Assembly: GCA_018857735.1 (NCBI GenBank)
Contig: JABMCL010002859.1
Coordinates: 310,001-374,000 of the forward strand
Reading direction: 5' to 3'
From: Alviniconcha marisindica
Taxonomy: Eukaryota; Mollusca; Gastropoda; Provannidae
DNA length: 64,000 nucleotides
This document shows positions 47,601-62,275 of this stretch, in pieces; within the stretch, counting starts at the first letter, position 1; each line of letters begins with the position of its first letter. The translations under genes were made by a program, and so were the position numbers. The notes beneath the pieces were generated by a model that saw nothing but the letters and a program-made list of their open reading frames with translations, ran no database searches and was not told where the DNA came from.

Positions 47601-50600
47601 AGAGAGCTGACCCATCTGGCTCGTCAGTTGCGGCATGACCCCTGACCCCGGGTCAAGGGTTGCTGCGCTGCCATGGTGAAGTGTGCTGGGAAGCATCTGT
47701 TGATTAGGTACAAGGTCAGTGGTCAAGGTCATCTCATCAACCAGTGAAAAAGGACGAGAGAAAAAAATAAATCAGAAAATGGGAATTAAGACAAACCAAT
47801 TTAAAACCAGAACTAAAACACTGATAAGCCACTACAGAGGACAAATGTGAAGTCCTTTTGCTGAAACAAATGGTTGGAGAGGCTCTTAAAAACATGAAGG
47901 TAAACACAGAAAGTGATCAATACAATCACACAGCACAGTATTCACAAGTTTCCAACATACAATTTCATCATAAATCGGCAACATCATTAAAAACACATCT
48001 GAAAAAATGGTTAAAAGTTGAAAGTAAAAACAATGAAAGGGAAAAAAACAAACAGCAACAGTGAGAGAAGCACTCAGCCACATGTAAAAATGGTTACAAA
48101 CATTCAAAAAGTCCACACTTGCGTCAATTTTGTTAAGACATTCCCAAAAATGTTAAAAACGTCTGCATGAAAACACTTTTTAAAAACAAAACAAAACTCC
48201 AAGTTCCTCAGCCTCCCAGAGTCAAAGTTTGCGTCCGTCATCGCCCAGAAAGACAGTTTTGTTCAGGAGACCAGAGGCGGTGTGAAGCTGGGTGGAAGGC
48301 GATGTTGGTTCTTTTCTAAAATCATTATTATCTCTTTTTTCTTTTGCATGCATAAGATTCCGATTCCGGTTCTGCCACCACTACAAAGTGCTTGTACCGC
48401 CCCCTGCACAAAGGGGGTGGGGGCAGCTGAGCCCCTGGGGGGCAAGGCGAGTGAGGCCACACATCCCCACACAGGGTGGGGCTACACGAGGGTGTCTGAT
48501 TTACATCAGGGCGGCCGTCGCCGGGTCCAAGACTGCCGACACATCAGGGTGCACAGAGGGGATGATCTGTGAATTAGAACACAAAACACCACACCATGGG
48601 TCAGTCCAGACAACAACAACAAAAAAGAAAGAAGAAAAAGGGAGCACACGTCAAGCCACACCAGCCGTCACGTCATCGGGGGTCTTGGGGAGTCAGCGTC
48701 AAGAGTCTAGTACCTTTCTAGTGTATGTTGTGGTGAGCACAAGCTGCCTCCATCATCTTTTTGTTGGCACTGATGAGGTCACACACACATTCAAACTATA
48801 GTCATGTTGTGCAACTCCTGCCAATAGCCGTGGGTTGGGGTGGGGTCTCTTCTTGCACACTGTGCATTGTCATGCATGTCTTCCATCTAGGTTTCTAACT
48901 TGTGACAGTGGGGGCACGCCCACATCAAAATAAACGAACCAAAATTCAGGTCATCCTGTGTCGCACGTCATGTCCACCAATGCATTATGATACTGTGCCA
49001 GTATGACATGTCAAATCTGAAATGCTGCAATCATGTCCAAAAGAGTTGCATCCGAGCTAATGGCCACTGACTGAGTGACCTGGTAATCTATCCACAAGTA
49101 ATGTCAGAGGCAAGTTCTGTCAAACCAGCCTACAAAAGGCATGTGTGTCTCATGCACAAAAGAAGTACCACATGCCATTGTATTCATGCGTTGTGTTGAA
49201 TGGTCACACTACACCAGGCGTATTCCATTTTGTCAATCACCATTAAGTTGATTAATACCACCGAAAATGATTGTTCTTATAGACTTATGCTAAACATTAT
49301 CTGGCCATTCCAATCAATCCAGTTGGACTATGTCAGTCACACCACAAAAACTGTGGACGTGTCCTCTGACCATACCACAGGCACAGCAGTCTAGCTGCAT
49401 TCTGTCAGTCACACCATAGAAACTGTGGTCTGAAATGATGTGTCCTCTGACCATACCACAGCAGTCTAGCTGCATTCTGTCAGTCACACCACAGAAACTG
49501 TGGACATGTCCTGTGACTATACCACAGCAGTCCCACTGCACTCTCAGTCACACCATAGCAACTGGTCTTAAGTGACATGTCCTCTGACCATACCACAGCA
49601 GTCTAGCTGCACCCTGTCAGTCACACCATATAAACTGTGGTCTTAAGTGACATGTCCTCTGACCACACCACAGTAGTCCAGATGCACTATGTTAATCACA
49701 CCACACAGACTGTGTGGTCTTAGGTCATCCGCTGTGTTTTTGTCCTGTCTAGATCCTCTGCAATACTGTCACTGTCTGAACTCCGATGCCATACGCTGGA
49801 AAGGGTCACACCACAGACCTCTGAGATGCAATGCCAGACAGCGTGGTAGCTAGTTTCAGTCTGCCTCCCATCCACGCCTAGCACATATTGCCCAAGCCAT
49901 TAAACCCTAAGAAGAAATCACAAGAAGAAATCACTTTTATTAAACCCTAAGAAGAAATCACTTTTCCCTGCCATTCTGACAGACATCACTGTTTTATCAA
50001 GCAATTTCTGGTCTGCGAGACTTCATATTACTTTACTGTCCTTGGGACTTCATATCAATGTCCTGTCCGTAAGACTTCATATATATCCATGTCCTGTCTG
50101 TAAGACTTCATATCAATGTCCTGTCCATAAGACTTCATATCAATGTCCTGTCTGTAAGACTTCACATTAATGTCCTGTCTGTAAGACTTCATATCAATGT
50201 CCTGTCCGTGAGACTTCATATCAATGTCCTGTCCATGAGGCTTCATATCAACGTCCTGTCTATAAGACTTCATATCAATGTCCTGTCCGTGAGACTTCAT
50301 ATCAATGTCCTGTCCATGAGACTTCATATTGTATCCTGTCTGTAAGACTTCATATCAATGTCCTGTCCATGAGACTTCATATCAATCCTGTCTGTAAGAC
50401 CTCATATCAATGTCCTGTGGTGAGACTTCATATATCTATGTAAGACTTCATATCAACGTCCTGTCCATAAGACTTCATATTAATGTCCTGTCTGCGAGAC
50501 TTCATATCAATGTCCTGTCCATACTCCATAAGACTTCATACCCATGCAAGACTCCATATCAATGTCCTGTCCATAAGATTTCATCTCAATGCCATGTCCA

Positions 50601-51824
50601 TAAGACTCCATGTCAGTGTCCTGTCTATAAGACTTCATAGCCATTTCCTGTCCATGAGACTTCATATCAACATCCTGTCTGTAACACTTCATATCAATGT
50701 CCTGTCCGTAAGACTTCATATAATATCCTGTCCGAGAGACTTCATATCCATGAATGTCACTTCATGTTAGCCATGTCATGTTACTTCATGTCACTGTCCT
50801 ATCCTCTGTCTGACAGATAGAGGTCCTGTTAGTGTCATTTCATATTGCTGTCGCACTGCATCAGGTCAGTTCACGTAAAAGTGAAGTGAACTCTCATGCT
50901 ATACCTTCTGTGACATTCTGCTATGCTTCACAGCACTGTGCTACCAGTCACCTCTGGCTTTGCCAAGCAATGTTGCATAAACGCTTGCCACCTTCGTGTT
51001 GCCGGAACAGATGTTGTCATCGTCATGTTTCATGCAAGTTGTCACATCACATCATGTCATTTCAGAGCACACCATCACAGATTAAGTCACTAGCACACAC
51101 AAACAGTTCATGCCCCAAGCAGCGAAGGACTATGGAGGCAAGGGGGGTTGGAATGAGTCACCTAGATGACCTATGTGGTTACTGCTAGATTTACTTGAAA
51201 ATGACAATCGCAAAGCACAAGATGGAAGTGAGACGGAAGTGTATCTGAGAAAGGGAAGGGAGCTGAAAGAGGATAAGATTAATAATAATACACCTGGTGT
51301 ACTATTTCTTCATTGATGTCTTGTGCTTTGACATTGGAAGTGAAATTATTTTGAAAATAGGTCTTTCAGCAGCAAAGGCTTCGCAACACACGGGGAGAAC
51401 ACACGACCTAAGAGATGAGATAACTAGTAGGTCACTTTCAAATAGTTACCACAGTAATAACCACAACGTTATTCACTTCAGCCTCAGAAAGAGTGTCAGT
51501 AACATGCAGAGCAAAATGCAGTTGACTCACATTCAAAACTAAAAAATATGACCGTCAGTATTCTTCACTACTGTGGTCCTAAAAATGAGTTAAGTCTAAT
51601 ATGAACGTGTAAAGCATAAGGTCATCAACATGCAAACTGTTAAAGATCTTGCTAAACAGCATCTGAGATTTTGCAAAGTACATACATGCGCTGATTATTT
51701 CCCTTCAATAATGTATGCCAAAGACACAAAAATGATTTTCAGCTAACCTTGTCTTTGCATGTGACATTTACTAGCAACCATACACAGTCTGAACTTGTTT
51801 GGAGCAGAAATACAGGGAAGGAAG

Positions 51825-51906
<82 letters not shown>

Positions 51907-54900
51907 TCTGGCACAACTGTGACCATTAAAATGCACTCAGCTTATTAAAACTGTGATGAAAGAATAAAGCTCAATGGAGGTTATCAAAGTTTGAATGATG
52001 TTACTTTAACACTAAACAGTAGCTGGAAAACAACAACTCCAGGTTAAGGTTAAGGCTTGCCCAGACTAACACTGATCATTACAGAGATTCACAGAATTTA
52101 TCATCAAGAACCATAGTTGCTGGTTTCAGTTCTAGCTGAGGGGCAAATATGACTGTCTGCCCCCCCCCCCCCCCCCCAAAGCACTGCAATACATACCTAA
52201 AACTGAACAATATGGTCATATAATATGCCAATACAGTATACATGTACAAACTGCTAGTTCATATTTTTGTAATCATATTAACATCAACAACACCTCTACA
52301 AAGAAAATCACTTTATACTTTCATGAAGGTGAGAGAAAAAAATCATATTCCTAAGATAATGAAATGGTCACTAAAAACAAAACAATCGACTGTCCCCCAT
52401 CCCAACCCTTTTAAACCGAGAAGCTGCCTAGTTAACAGGACAGCGGAGAAAACGGACATTTAAGGAAAGGAAAAGTTCAATAGCTGCATCTGGTCAAAAA
52501 AACATCAGGAATACCATGAAGCTAACCTAAATGATATAATACACCTAGCATGCAAATAGTGCACTGTTTTCTTTCTTTCTTTCTATTAAAAAAACATTTA
52601 AAAAAATTACACAACACAAAATGAACCATTTTGTAAAACCAGCATGAGACTGTGAAGCCCCATGGGCAAGAAAGGTGGTCTGAAATCCCAGTGCAACACG
52701 CACCAAAAAGGTAGGAGGACAAGGTTACATGCACTGATTTTTGACCAAAATATAAAAAATTAAAATTTGCCTGAAGCATCTCATTCATGCCCAGAGTAAC
52801 AAAAGGGGAAGTAATCAGCAAAAAGGAGGTAAGTAGTATAAAGGTACTCACATGAGGCATGCCAGGCTGCATGATATACTGAGGCATCCAGGCGGGGTTG
52901 GAGGAGACCTGGTAGGTGGTGACCGGGGTGGTGGCCACGGAAGAGTAGCGAGGCAACAAGCCCGTAGGCAGGAGCGTGGGCGCGGCCATACTGTAATTCA
53001 TGTACGGACTGTCTCTCAATAAGCAGGCTGGGTTCATCTTCAACTGTTCAAGGCCGTAACTTTGCCGCCAAGAAAAAAAGAAAGACATTCTCTCCTCTCT
53101 AAATTCGTGGTTATTATGTCATACATATGCCTTGATCTTTACATCTGTTTTCATCGTAAATTTGTGCTCATTGTATAACCCTTACTCTCTTAACTTCCTG
53201 TTCATTGTATTGCATTCCTTCCTCTCTAAATCCCCATTGATTGTATTCCTTCCTCTATAAATTCATACTGATTGTTTTGTGTGGATTTTGGGGTGTTGTA
53301 GAACTGTAATACTAATAGTCCCTCTTGTTAATTGTCTAAGTTTTATCAGTTTCTTGAGAGTAGGGGCAGGACAGAGGACTTTTTTTGTTGGGGGGGTGGG
53401 GGGTGGGGTGGGGGAGAGAAAATCATGTTCCTATTATTTAAATCATGTTCCTGTTATTTTTATTTTGAGTTTATTTGGAATTTGGGAGCCCATTACCAAA
53501 GCATCAATGCTTGCTTCATTTTAGCAACCCAGTGATGGGATAGGGGTAGGGGTGGGTTGCAATCCTGCAATTGGGCTTCTGTTAGACAAGGACAGCACAT
53601 GGAACTGGACAAGCTGCATGGAATCCCCCCAAGACAGTCTATCCATACAGTGTGTGTGTGTGTGTGTGTCTGTCTGTCCGTTTGTGTGCGAGTGCGTGTG
53701 TGTGTGTGTGATCAAGCTGTGATGCATGCATGTCTGCAACAATGTGCAGATAGCAGGTGCATGTGTACCCAAGATTTCTCTTGGATGCAAGAGATGACAA
53801 TGGCCAAATCGGAGGATGGGAAAAGACACAGAGCATGATTTGAAGCAGGCCATGGTGATTTGAATGAAGGACTGCCTAAAACTAGTAAAAGAAGGGTGTA
53901 TTTTTTAGGGTGTCCATGTGTTGTTATTTTTTGTTCGCTTTGGGTTGGGGGCAACAAAATGATGTTGCTTTTTATTTTGAATGATGACTGAATGGTGATG
54001 ACTATTCAAAGCAATGTGTAATATACAAATATATACAGAAGCATGCTATTTTCCATATTGTTTAATTCTGTGATATATCAGAATAACTTTTATAGGAAGC
54101 ACATGAAAATATATGATATACTAGTAAAACTTGCTCATCACTCATTCTATGTACATTGTGCATAATGATGATAATACATCTTCACAACAATTAGTATCTG
54201 GCATAATAATATACAATACACAAATAAATATGACACTCCAATAGGACTAAGCAAAATTTTATATAAATACGTATAGATATATACACGAGCAATATTATGA
54301 TTTATATAAACAAAACCGGCTGTGCATCAGGGGCTGTAACTGCTGAGAACTTGAACGGCAGCAAGGGAAAGAACTCTGCTTTAGCACGCTTGTAGTTTCT
54401 GCTTTACACACTAACACCGCTGAAAAAGCTAAAGCATGTACAGCGATCTGAACGCATGGTCCTTCAGTTGAACACACAAAAATGATTCACTTTGGGTCCA
54501 GAGAACAAAGCTGAAGATGACAACAGCTCAATCCTACTCTGATTTATTCACAAATGGTTTTTGCTGATGTTCTTTTGTGCATATTTGGACGGGAAAAAAC
54601 TAAACAAAACATAAATGGAATTCTGTTCACTGTTGAGAAAATTAAGATAAAAGCAACTTGACTTTTGCAGGACACCTGATTAATTGACAGGATTTTGCTT
54701 TCTCCACAGAAGTGGTTAGTGTATATAAAATGCACAATAAATAATAGAAAACTGCATTATCCTGAAACAGGTTTTAGTTTCATTCATGAAATCTTATTTT
54801 CACAAGAAACTGCCCTGTGTAGCTGTACAAAACTGCCCAGTTTTTGAACACAGGGTCACTGGTGACATTTTTACAGTGAGCTTAGAATTAATACATTTTA

Positions 54901-57900
54901 TAGCTTGTGCACAAATGACAGCTTTTTCCTCTGCACACCAAGTTCCAGTTTTACAAGATATGAGTACAAATAAGATTAAAAAATCAAATAAAAAAAGTGG
55001 TTATAAAATAGAAAAGACAAGGAAAAGTCAGATTTGGTACATACGCATTCAAATTGGCTGCTAACGCTGCTTGCTGTTCGTACGGAAACTGGAGAGCCTG
55101 AAAACAACAAATTAATCACATGAGTGTTCAGGCTACACCTAATGAAAACACTACAAATATGTCTGACATAGATCTTTCCATCAAAGTAATGGGCCACCTT
55201 TGCAGGAGTAGTGAAGCCCTTACAATGATTTCATTACACTATAGAATTAGAAATAAAATGGATCAGCACAGCTAATGCACACAAACACTGTATCTTGTTT
55301 GTCCCTTCATACTTTTTTCAGTTCCATGAGCTACCACCATGCTGAATCAGTCAGATTATATTGTCTGGAATAGATCTAGACTTGTCTGTTCTCAATTTAT
55401 GAATCAGTCAGATTATATTGTCTGGAACAGATCTAGACTTGTCTGTTCTCAATTTATATTAAGTAGAACCTCCTCTTATTTCTTCTCCCAGGCATTTAAA
55501 CCAAAATCAAAATCTGTAAATGTAAATTAGGAGACAATACCTGTAAAAATCATTTCATATCATGTGTAAATTACGTACTACTGTAGTGATTTTACTTTCA
55601 TTTCAACTTTGTATGGAAGTTGACAAGATGTTAAAATCAGTTACTAACTGCCTCACATGTCATGTTAAAGAGAAAAACATTAACTCTTAAATGTGTATCT
55701 GACCAATAACATGCATCACACCTCAAATCACAAACTGAAACCAAATTTTTTTTCTTTATCTTTATTATTTTTACTCACTTCCTCTCTTCCAATCTGGAAC
55801 ATCTTTTGTTGCTGACTCTTCTTTTTATTCCCTGAATCTGCAAACTTGACCAGAAGAGGCTCAGAGCAACCTGCAACAAGTGCCAATGAAATCTTTGAAG
55901 TGACATTAAAAAATAGCCCATATAATTCATAGTACTGGCACGTCTGGAACACAAAAACACAGACATTTTGATTAAGACATGCATGTTTCATTCTTGCAAT
56001 AAAATCACATCCATCCATTCTAAAGTTACAAGTCTTGAAGTTTTCACACCACACACGCACGCACGCATGCACGCACGCACGCACACACACACACACACAC
56101 TGTGTGTACTGGGGTCACACACACGCCCTAGCACAGCTGGACACACAGTGACACACCTTCAGCAACCACCAACACAATGTACCACCTTAAGGTACCAAAT
56201 GGCTTTTGTGTTTTCTTCCTTTCCCTCTCCTTTTAATCAAGCATTTAATTTTCAACTAATCAGAACACACAGCATCTGGATTTATACTAAACATGAGTCA
56301 AAGTCCTGTGTCAATTTCTCCACCCCATTCCCAGTCTTCCTGCCCTCAGTACAACAGGGCTATGACAAGATGAAGCAGACAGACATGTGCAGCAAAGTCG
56401 GCCTTTGGCCAAGGGACTGGTAACCTGTATGTGTCCTGGCCGTTTGTTGATTCATGTTTGCACCAGTGAAACTGGGATTTTTGTGTGTGTGTGTTTTTTT
56501 TGCACAATTTACATACACACCTTCTAATTAAAACTCAGGGTAAACTATTGCAGGTGACGCCTTTGAAGCCAAGTGCATGCAAATTCATGTAATTATTATT
56601 CACACTTTGAACTGTTTGTTGATTGTCTGCAGCACTGTCTGCATTTCTTATCAGACAGTGCCCCCTCCCCCTCCTTCCAGCATCTCTCTCTCTCTCACAC
56701 ACACACTCTCCGAGACCCCCCCCCCCCCCCACACACACACACGTACAAAAACCTCATTTATTCCTGCACCTGGCAGAGCTAGTCTCACAACTACGTTTTA
56801 TTCAACAAGTCGAAAATCCCAATGGCTTCCCTTTCTGATTCCCAAGTAAATGAACTGGCCATATGATAGATGATATGTACAAAAACCGAATCTGCTTCCT
56901 GCTCCAAAAATAACAGCAAAGACCCACCCCCCCAAAAAAAATATTTAAAAAATGACGAAGAGCAAGAACAACAACAAAAACCCTGTATATGTTCAAGCAA
57001 AATGAAGCAAACTAAATGAGCATTAAAAAAAATTGTAATTAAAACCTGGCTTGCTAACAAACTTAGTGTGTTGGTTGGACTTACTTCCCTGTGCTACCTA
57101 CTGGCTGTATTACTGTTGACTGCTTGGACTTCCTTGACTTTGACTCTGCTGTGGCTGACTGGTTGGAGTTCATTGTGTTTGCTGTTGACTGTATTACTGT
57201 TGACTGGCAAGACTTAACAAGTTACTTTTTTTCATTGTACTAGCCACAGGCCGCATAACGTATTAATTATTATTGTCAACTGGCTGGACTTCATTGTGTT
57301 TGCTACTGACAGCACACTTTATGATCCACAACGAATTATTTATCTATGTATCTCCCAATCTGCTCACTATTTCAAGTCCTGTTTCCACCACCATCCATGT
57401 GTAAACAGGGACTCCCACTCCAGAGTGTCCTGACTTCAGCCAGTAGTATAAATCTCCACTTTATGGCTACTTCAACCCACTCAAGTTAAAGGCCAGAATG
57501 GGTCCACTGCTAGTGGCATACACTCCCTATGTGTTTCCCTGGCCTGGTAACCACCAGCGCTTGCAATTGTTCATATTTCACATGGCTGTAAACCCTTTGT
57601 TTTACATGCTCTGTACTGTTTAATGTGGTGATTCAAGGTCCGTTTCATTTGGACCACATTACAATCAATATGTTCATATTTCACATGGCCGTAAACCCTT
57701 TGTTTTACATTCTCTGTACTGTTTAATGTGGTGATTCAAATCCGTTTTATTTGGACCACATGACAATCAATATGTTCATATTTCACATGGACTATTTGTT
57801 TTATATGCTCTGTACAGTTTAATGTGTTGATTCAAGTCTGTTTGATTTGGACCACATTACAATCAATATTTTTGTCAGTAAGTAAACACAATTACACCTG

Positions 57901-60900
57901 CACACTCTGCAACAGCTTTAAGAAGAACAAGGAGGAGGAAGAAGGAGGAGAAGAAGAGGTGGAGGGTGGGGTGGGGATTATCTGGATCCAGATCCGAAAT
58001 CAATTCTGAAGAAGTCATAGTCCACACAGCTTGTCACAACGAACACATGTTGACTCCAATAGTCTCTAAAAGAGTCTGCTTCCTTTCTAGGTCCTGTGAT
58101 TGGTAGTTTTGCAACTGTTTGTGCATGTGGCAAGGACCCCAGGACCCCACCCAAAGACAACACAGATAATTAAAGCAGACAGGAACTCTAGGGAGTACTA
58201 AAGGAACAGTTTATTGCCAGTGCTTCAGCTATGGCTACACCTGATTTATCACGCTGACAATGACATACACCAGCCATAACCTGCCATAGTCTCACCTCTC
58301 CCTCTGAGAGTCCCATGTCGTCCACATTAAGAAGAGAGGCAGTTTGCAGGGCCTCTCTGGCTCCCACATAAATATGATAAAATCAAAAGACATGTCTATG
58401 CACGATTTGCGGTGTCTTTGGCAGTAAGAATGACAATGTATCAGTAAGGCCCAGCCATTTTTTTAAATTTATTTTTTGTACAGTATGGCACAGCTTCCTT
58501 CATCTAGAATATGGCCGGAAATGTTATAGAGGCGGTAAAAAAATTCAAGCACATGCGTGTTACATATTATTTATTTAGTCTACACACAGGCGCCGCAGGA
58601 GTAGAGCTAATATAAAGGCCAATTTTTTTTCAGGACAAGGCCACCCTCTTTCAGGACAGGGGAATTGGTTTTGCAGGGTTGATAGGTCGGTTCTGTCAGT
58701 GTGAGACACACACAGCTCCCTTGTCCCTGGCTCAGGAGTGCTGCAAGGCATCTGACATATCAGTCAGATCTTAAAATGTGTCTCTACACCCCCCCCCCCC
58801 ACCCCCCCCCATGCGACTGCACGCGCGCTGTGTGTGTGTGAGTGTGTATATATGTGTGTGTGAGTGTGTATATATGTGTGTGTCTGTATATCATGTATAC
58901 ATGTACGTCTGCGCGCATAAGCGTATTATCAGTGTTGTGAGTACGTGTATGCGTGCTTGCATACATTGTGTGTGTGTGTAAAGAGAGAGAGAGAGAGTAG
59001 GCGGTGGGCGCGACATTTACTGATTTTGTTTACCTTATCACGCAGCTCACTCAAGTTTCATTCGAAGGAGAGAGAGAGAGAAATCACTAAGTTTATCACT
59101 ACAATATCGACTTCCCAGACATGGCGGTGAAACTAAACCAGGGCACCCATCCCAAGTTCTTCACATTTGCATGTCTGAAAGATAGGCTACACACAAGTCT
59201 ACATACAATAGCCTCTCAACATTAAACTCCAGACCATTTCCATTTAACCCCTTTTCCGCCCCAACCCCTATTTTCCCACACGCCCCTTTTCTTTTCTATT
59301 TTTTTAAAAAACTGCCGGGCGGGTGGAGGTGGTGGTGTTACTTAACGCCGTCTTCCTATCTCGCGGTGTGACAAAACGTCAGCGAGAATTCCTGGAATGC
59401 CTGCGTGACAAGTAAAGCTGCACCCGCCACCGACACTAGTGGAGAGGCCCCGACAACGCATACGAGACCACCACAACAATAAAATCTGAGCAATCCAAAC
59501 TCAAATCTAAAGCAGCCCCCTCCCCACCCCCCACCCCCCTCCTCCCCGACGTAAGCCACCCACCACTACCACCACCACTCTCCTCCCCGCATATGGCCTA
59601 CCTAGCCTCCAAACCGAAGCACGGGGCGCACCACCCGCACGGGTTATCGGAACTGACAAGCCAAGCGCACGTCTCCATATCGGTCGTGGCGCGTGACGTG
59701 AACACATCGTCCTGGCTGCTGCATCGCTGCAACCTGCTCGTTCAAACGGCCCCACACCAACCGAAATAAACGCCGAGGCGGCCTAGCGACTCGAAAATAC
59801 GGTTGTTTTCTTCACGGAGGAGGTAGGGGTGGTCAACCGGTGGCGAAATGCCGACTGGTGGTGTTGGAATCGAAAGGTTTGATCAACAGGTGTGTGACAG
59901 CAGGCCGAGAGACAAGCCCCGCTGACAGGTGACCTGTGCGTTGTCACTGAAGGACGGTGCTTGGCAGGAAGGGTGGGGAACTGTGCCTTCGTTTCCCCCA
60001 CGCCACGCATTCCCCGCCTGATAAAACAGGGATCGCGAGTAACCCTATCATCTTGCTCAACCTGTCTGGCTTAGCCGGGACCTTTTCCAGGCCCCTCGTA
60101 CTTCTATCGCCAGGCCCTCTCCCGGCCCCTTCTAGTTCTTCTCCCAACCACTCTTATTTCTTCTCCCAACCACTCTTATTTCTTCTCCCAGCCCCTCTTA
60201 TTTCTCTCTCTCTCTCTCTCTCCCCTTATTTTATTTCTTCTCCCACGTATTTTTCCTCTCCCAGCCCGTCTCAAATAGTTCTTCTCCAATCCCCCTTAGT
60301 TCTCCCAGTCCCCCTCTTAGTTCTCCCAGTCCCTCTCATTTCTTCCCCCAACCCCTTTCATTTCTACCCCCCCCCCCCCACCCCCTCCTTTATTTCTTCT
60401 CCCAGCCCCACTCAACTAGTTCTTCTCCCAGTCCCTCTTATTTCTTCTTCCAACCCCTTCATTTTTTCTCCCAGTCCCTCCTCATTTCTTCTCCCATGCA
60501 GTCCCCATTATTTCGTCTCACAGTCCCTTATCTCTTAAACCAAGCCTTCTTGTTCCTATGGGGTATCAGACACCAACATGCTCTCTTTTAACCACCTTAT
60601 CTCTTCTCCAACATCTATTTTCTCTCTCACCCCCCTCTTATTTCTATCCGCCAGGGACTGATCCATGTCCTCTCCTCCCAAGCCCCTCTTACTTCCGTCA
60701 CCACTTCTCTCTTTGAACCCCTTTTTTTCTTTTCTTCTCCCAACCCCGCTCACTGTCTTGGTCTGGTTAAACTTGTTTAACGTCGAGCTGTTGTTAAACT
60801 TGTTGAACGTCGAGTTGTCTTCGAAGAGGTACCGGCGGGGACCGAAATGGCAGGAGGTGGGGTAAGAGGGAACTATAACACTACACTAACACTGTCATTA

Positions 60901-62232
60901 CGATGATGATTTTGCATTAAGGTTGGCTGCGATGAGAGCCGTTTTAATGTTGCATTAACTGTGAGGGACAAAGTCAAAAGACAGTGTCCACAAACCACGA
61001 TAAACTTTCCTAAAAGAAAGGATAGCCGAAGCGGAATCGAACAGAGTTTTTTCCTGCTTACAAGCCTAGCGCTACCGCCCGGCCAACCCGGCTCACAATC
61101 TTAGTTCTTCTCCCAGATTCCCCTCATTTCGTCTCCCAGCTATCACCCCAGAAGCCCAACAGCGCCATGCACTGATATAGCTGACAAATCCCAGTCAATG
61201 CCAGACGTGTACGGTGGGTGTGTACATGTATTTACTCCGATCACAGGTACAAAAAAAAAAAAAAGTCCCTGTGATTACACCCTATTATCTACTGCTTATA
61301 TTCATTACACCCGTTAAAGTACCCCCCTCCCCCCCCCCACCCGCAAAGTACACCTTCAAGGACTGGTGAACAGGTGGTGGAGGTGGAGTTTAAAACGAGG
61401 TGTCTGCTTTCTACAAGTCGATTGATTACGCTTCTAAATTTAATGAAACACGTTATCACAAAAGCTCGGTATCTCATTGTACCACACAGCCTTGTATAAA
61501 AACCTCTCCCCACCTAGAGATTCACAGGACGGGGCAAAGCAAGGGAACAGGGAGACGCATAAACTACCAAGTGGGGAAAAGGAAGAAAGGAGGGGGGCAG
61601 GGGACAAAAAACCAGGAGGGGAGTATTGTCAGAAGTGGGTTAATATAGTCAGGTGATCCCACCCCGTCTCGTATTCGGGGTCAAGGGTGAGGGGTGGAGG
61701 TGACGAGCGACGTTTGCATGCGGGTACGGGCATTCTTCGACTCAATAAAACACATGTTTGCCGATCCTGTGGATCGGAGAGACTCGATTGAAAAGGCTCT
61801 TTTGACTTGAGTAACATTCTCCCTTTCTGTGCGGCAAGTCGCCAGCGACAGAGCGGATCTGTCAGCGTGCAGGTAGTGTCTACCCCTCCACTCCAAAGGC
61901 AGTCCTCGGCAGTTTACTCATAACATCTTCCGTAATTTCAGTTTGTTAAGTTGAACGTGAGACCGCACTGATTATTGTAACAGTACCGCAAGCCCGTGTG
62001 ACAAACAAGGCAAAACGGTACAAGTACCAACAGTTCAGTAAAGAGCTCACGGATCATGAATGGTTCAAACTGTGTGAAAAGAGCACGAACGCCGCGCAAA
62101 AGTCCAAAAAGCACAGCGAAGGCGGGTGGCAGACGCCGCTCTTCCGATCGAAGCATGTGCAAGGGACATCCGTCTTTGGCAACGCGGACATTATATCAAC
62201 CACAAATCTCTCTGTCTGTCTATCTGTCTCTG

Positions 62233-62275
<43 letters not shown>

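Noticed and set aside
47686..47696. Alternative acceptor aatcaacag for the RBMS exon
   Set aside because: It would put the QMGQLSLS block out of frame with the preceding exon.
61020..61090. Functional tRNA gene
   Set aside because: A and B boxes are recognisable, but the acceptor stem does not pair convincingly and one B-box base is off. More likely a SINE head.
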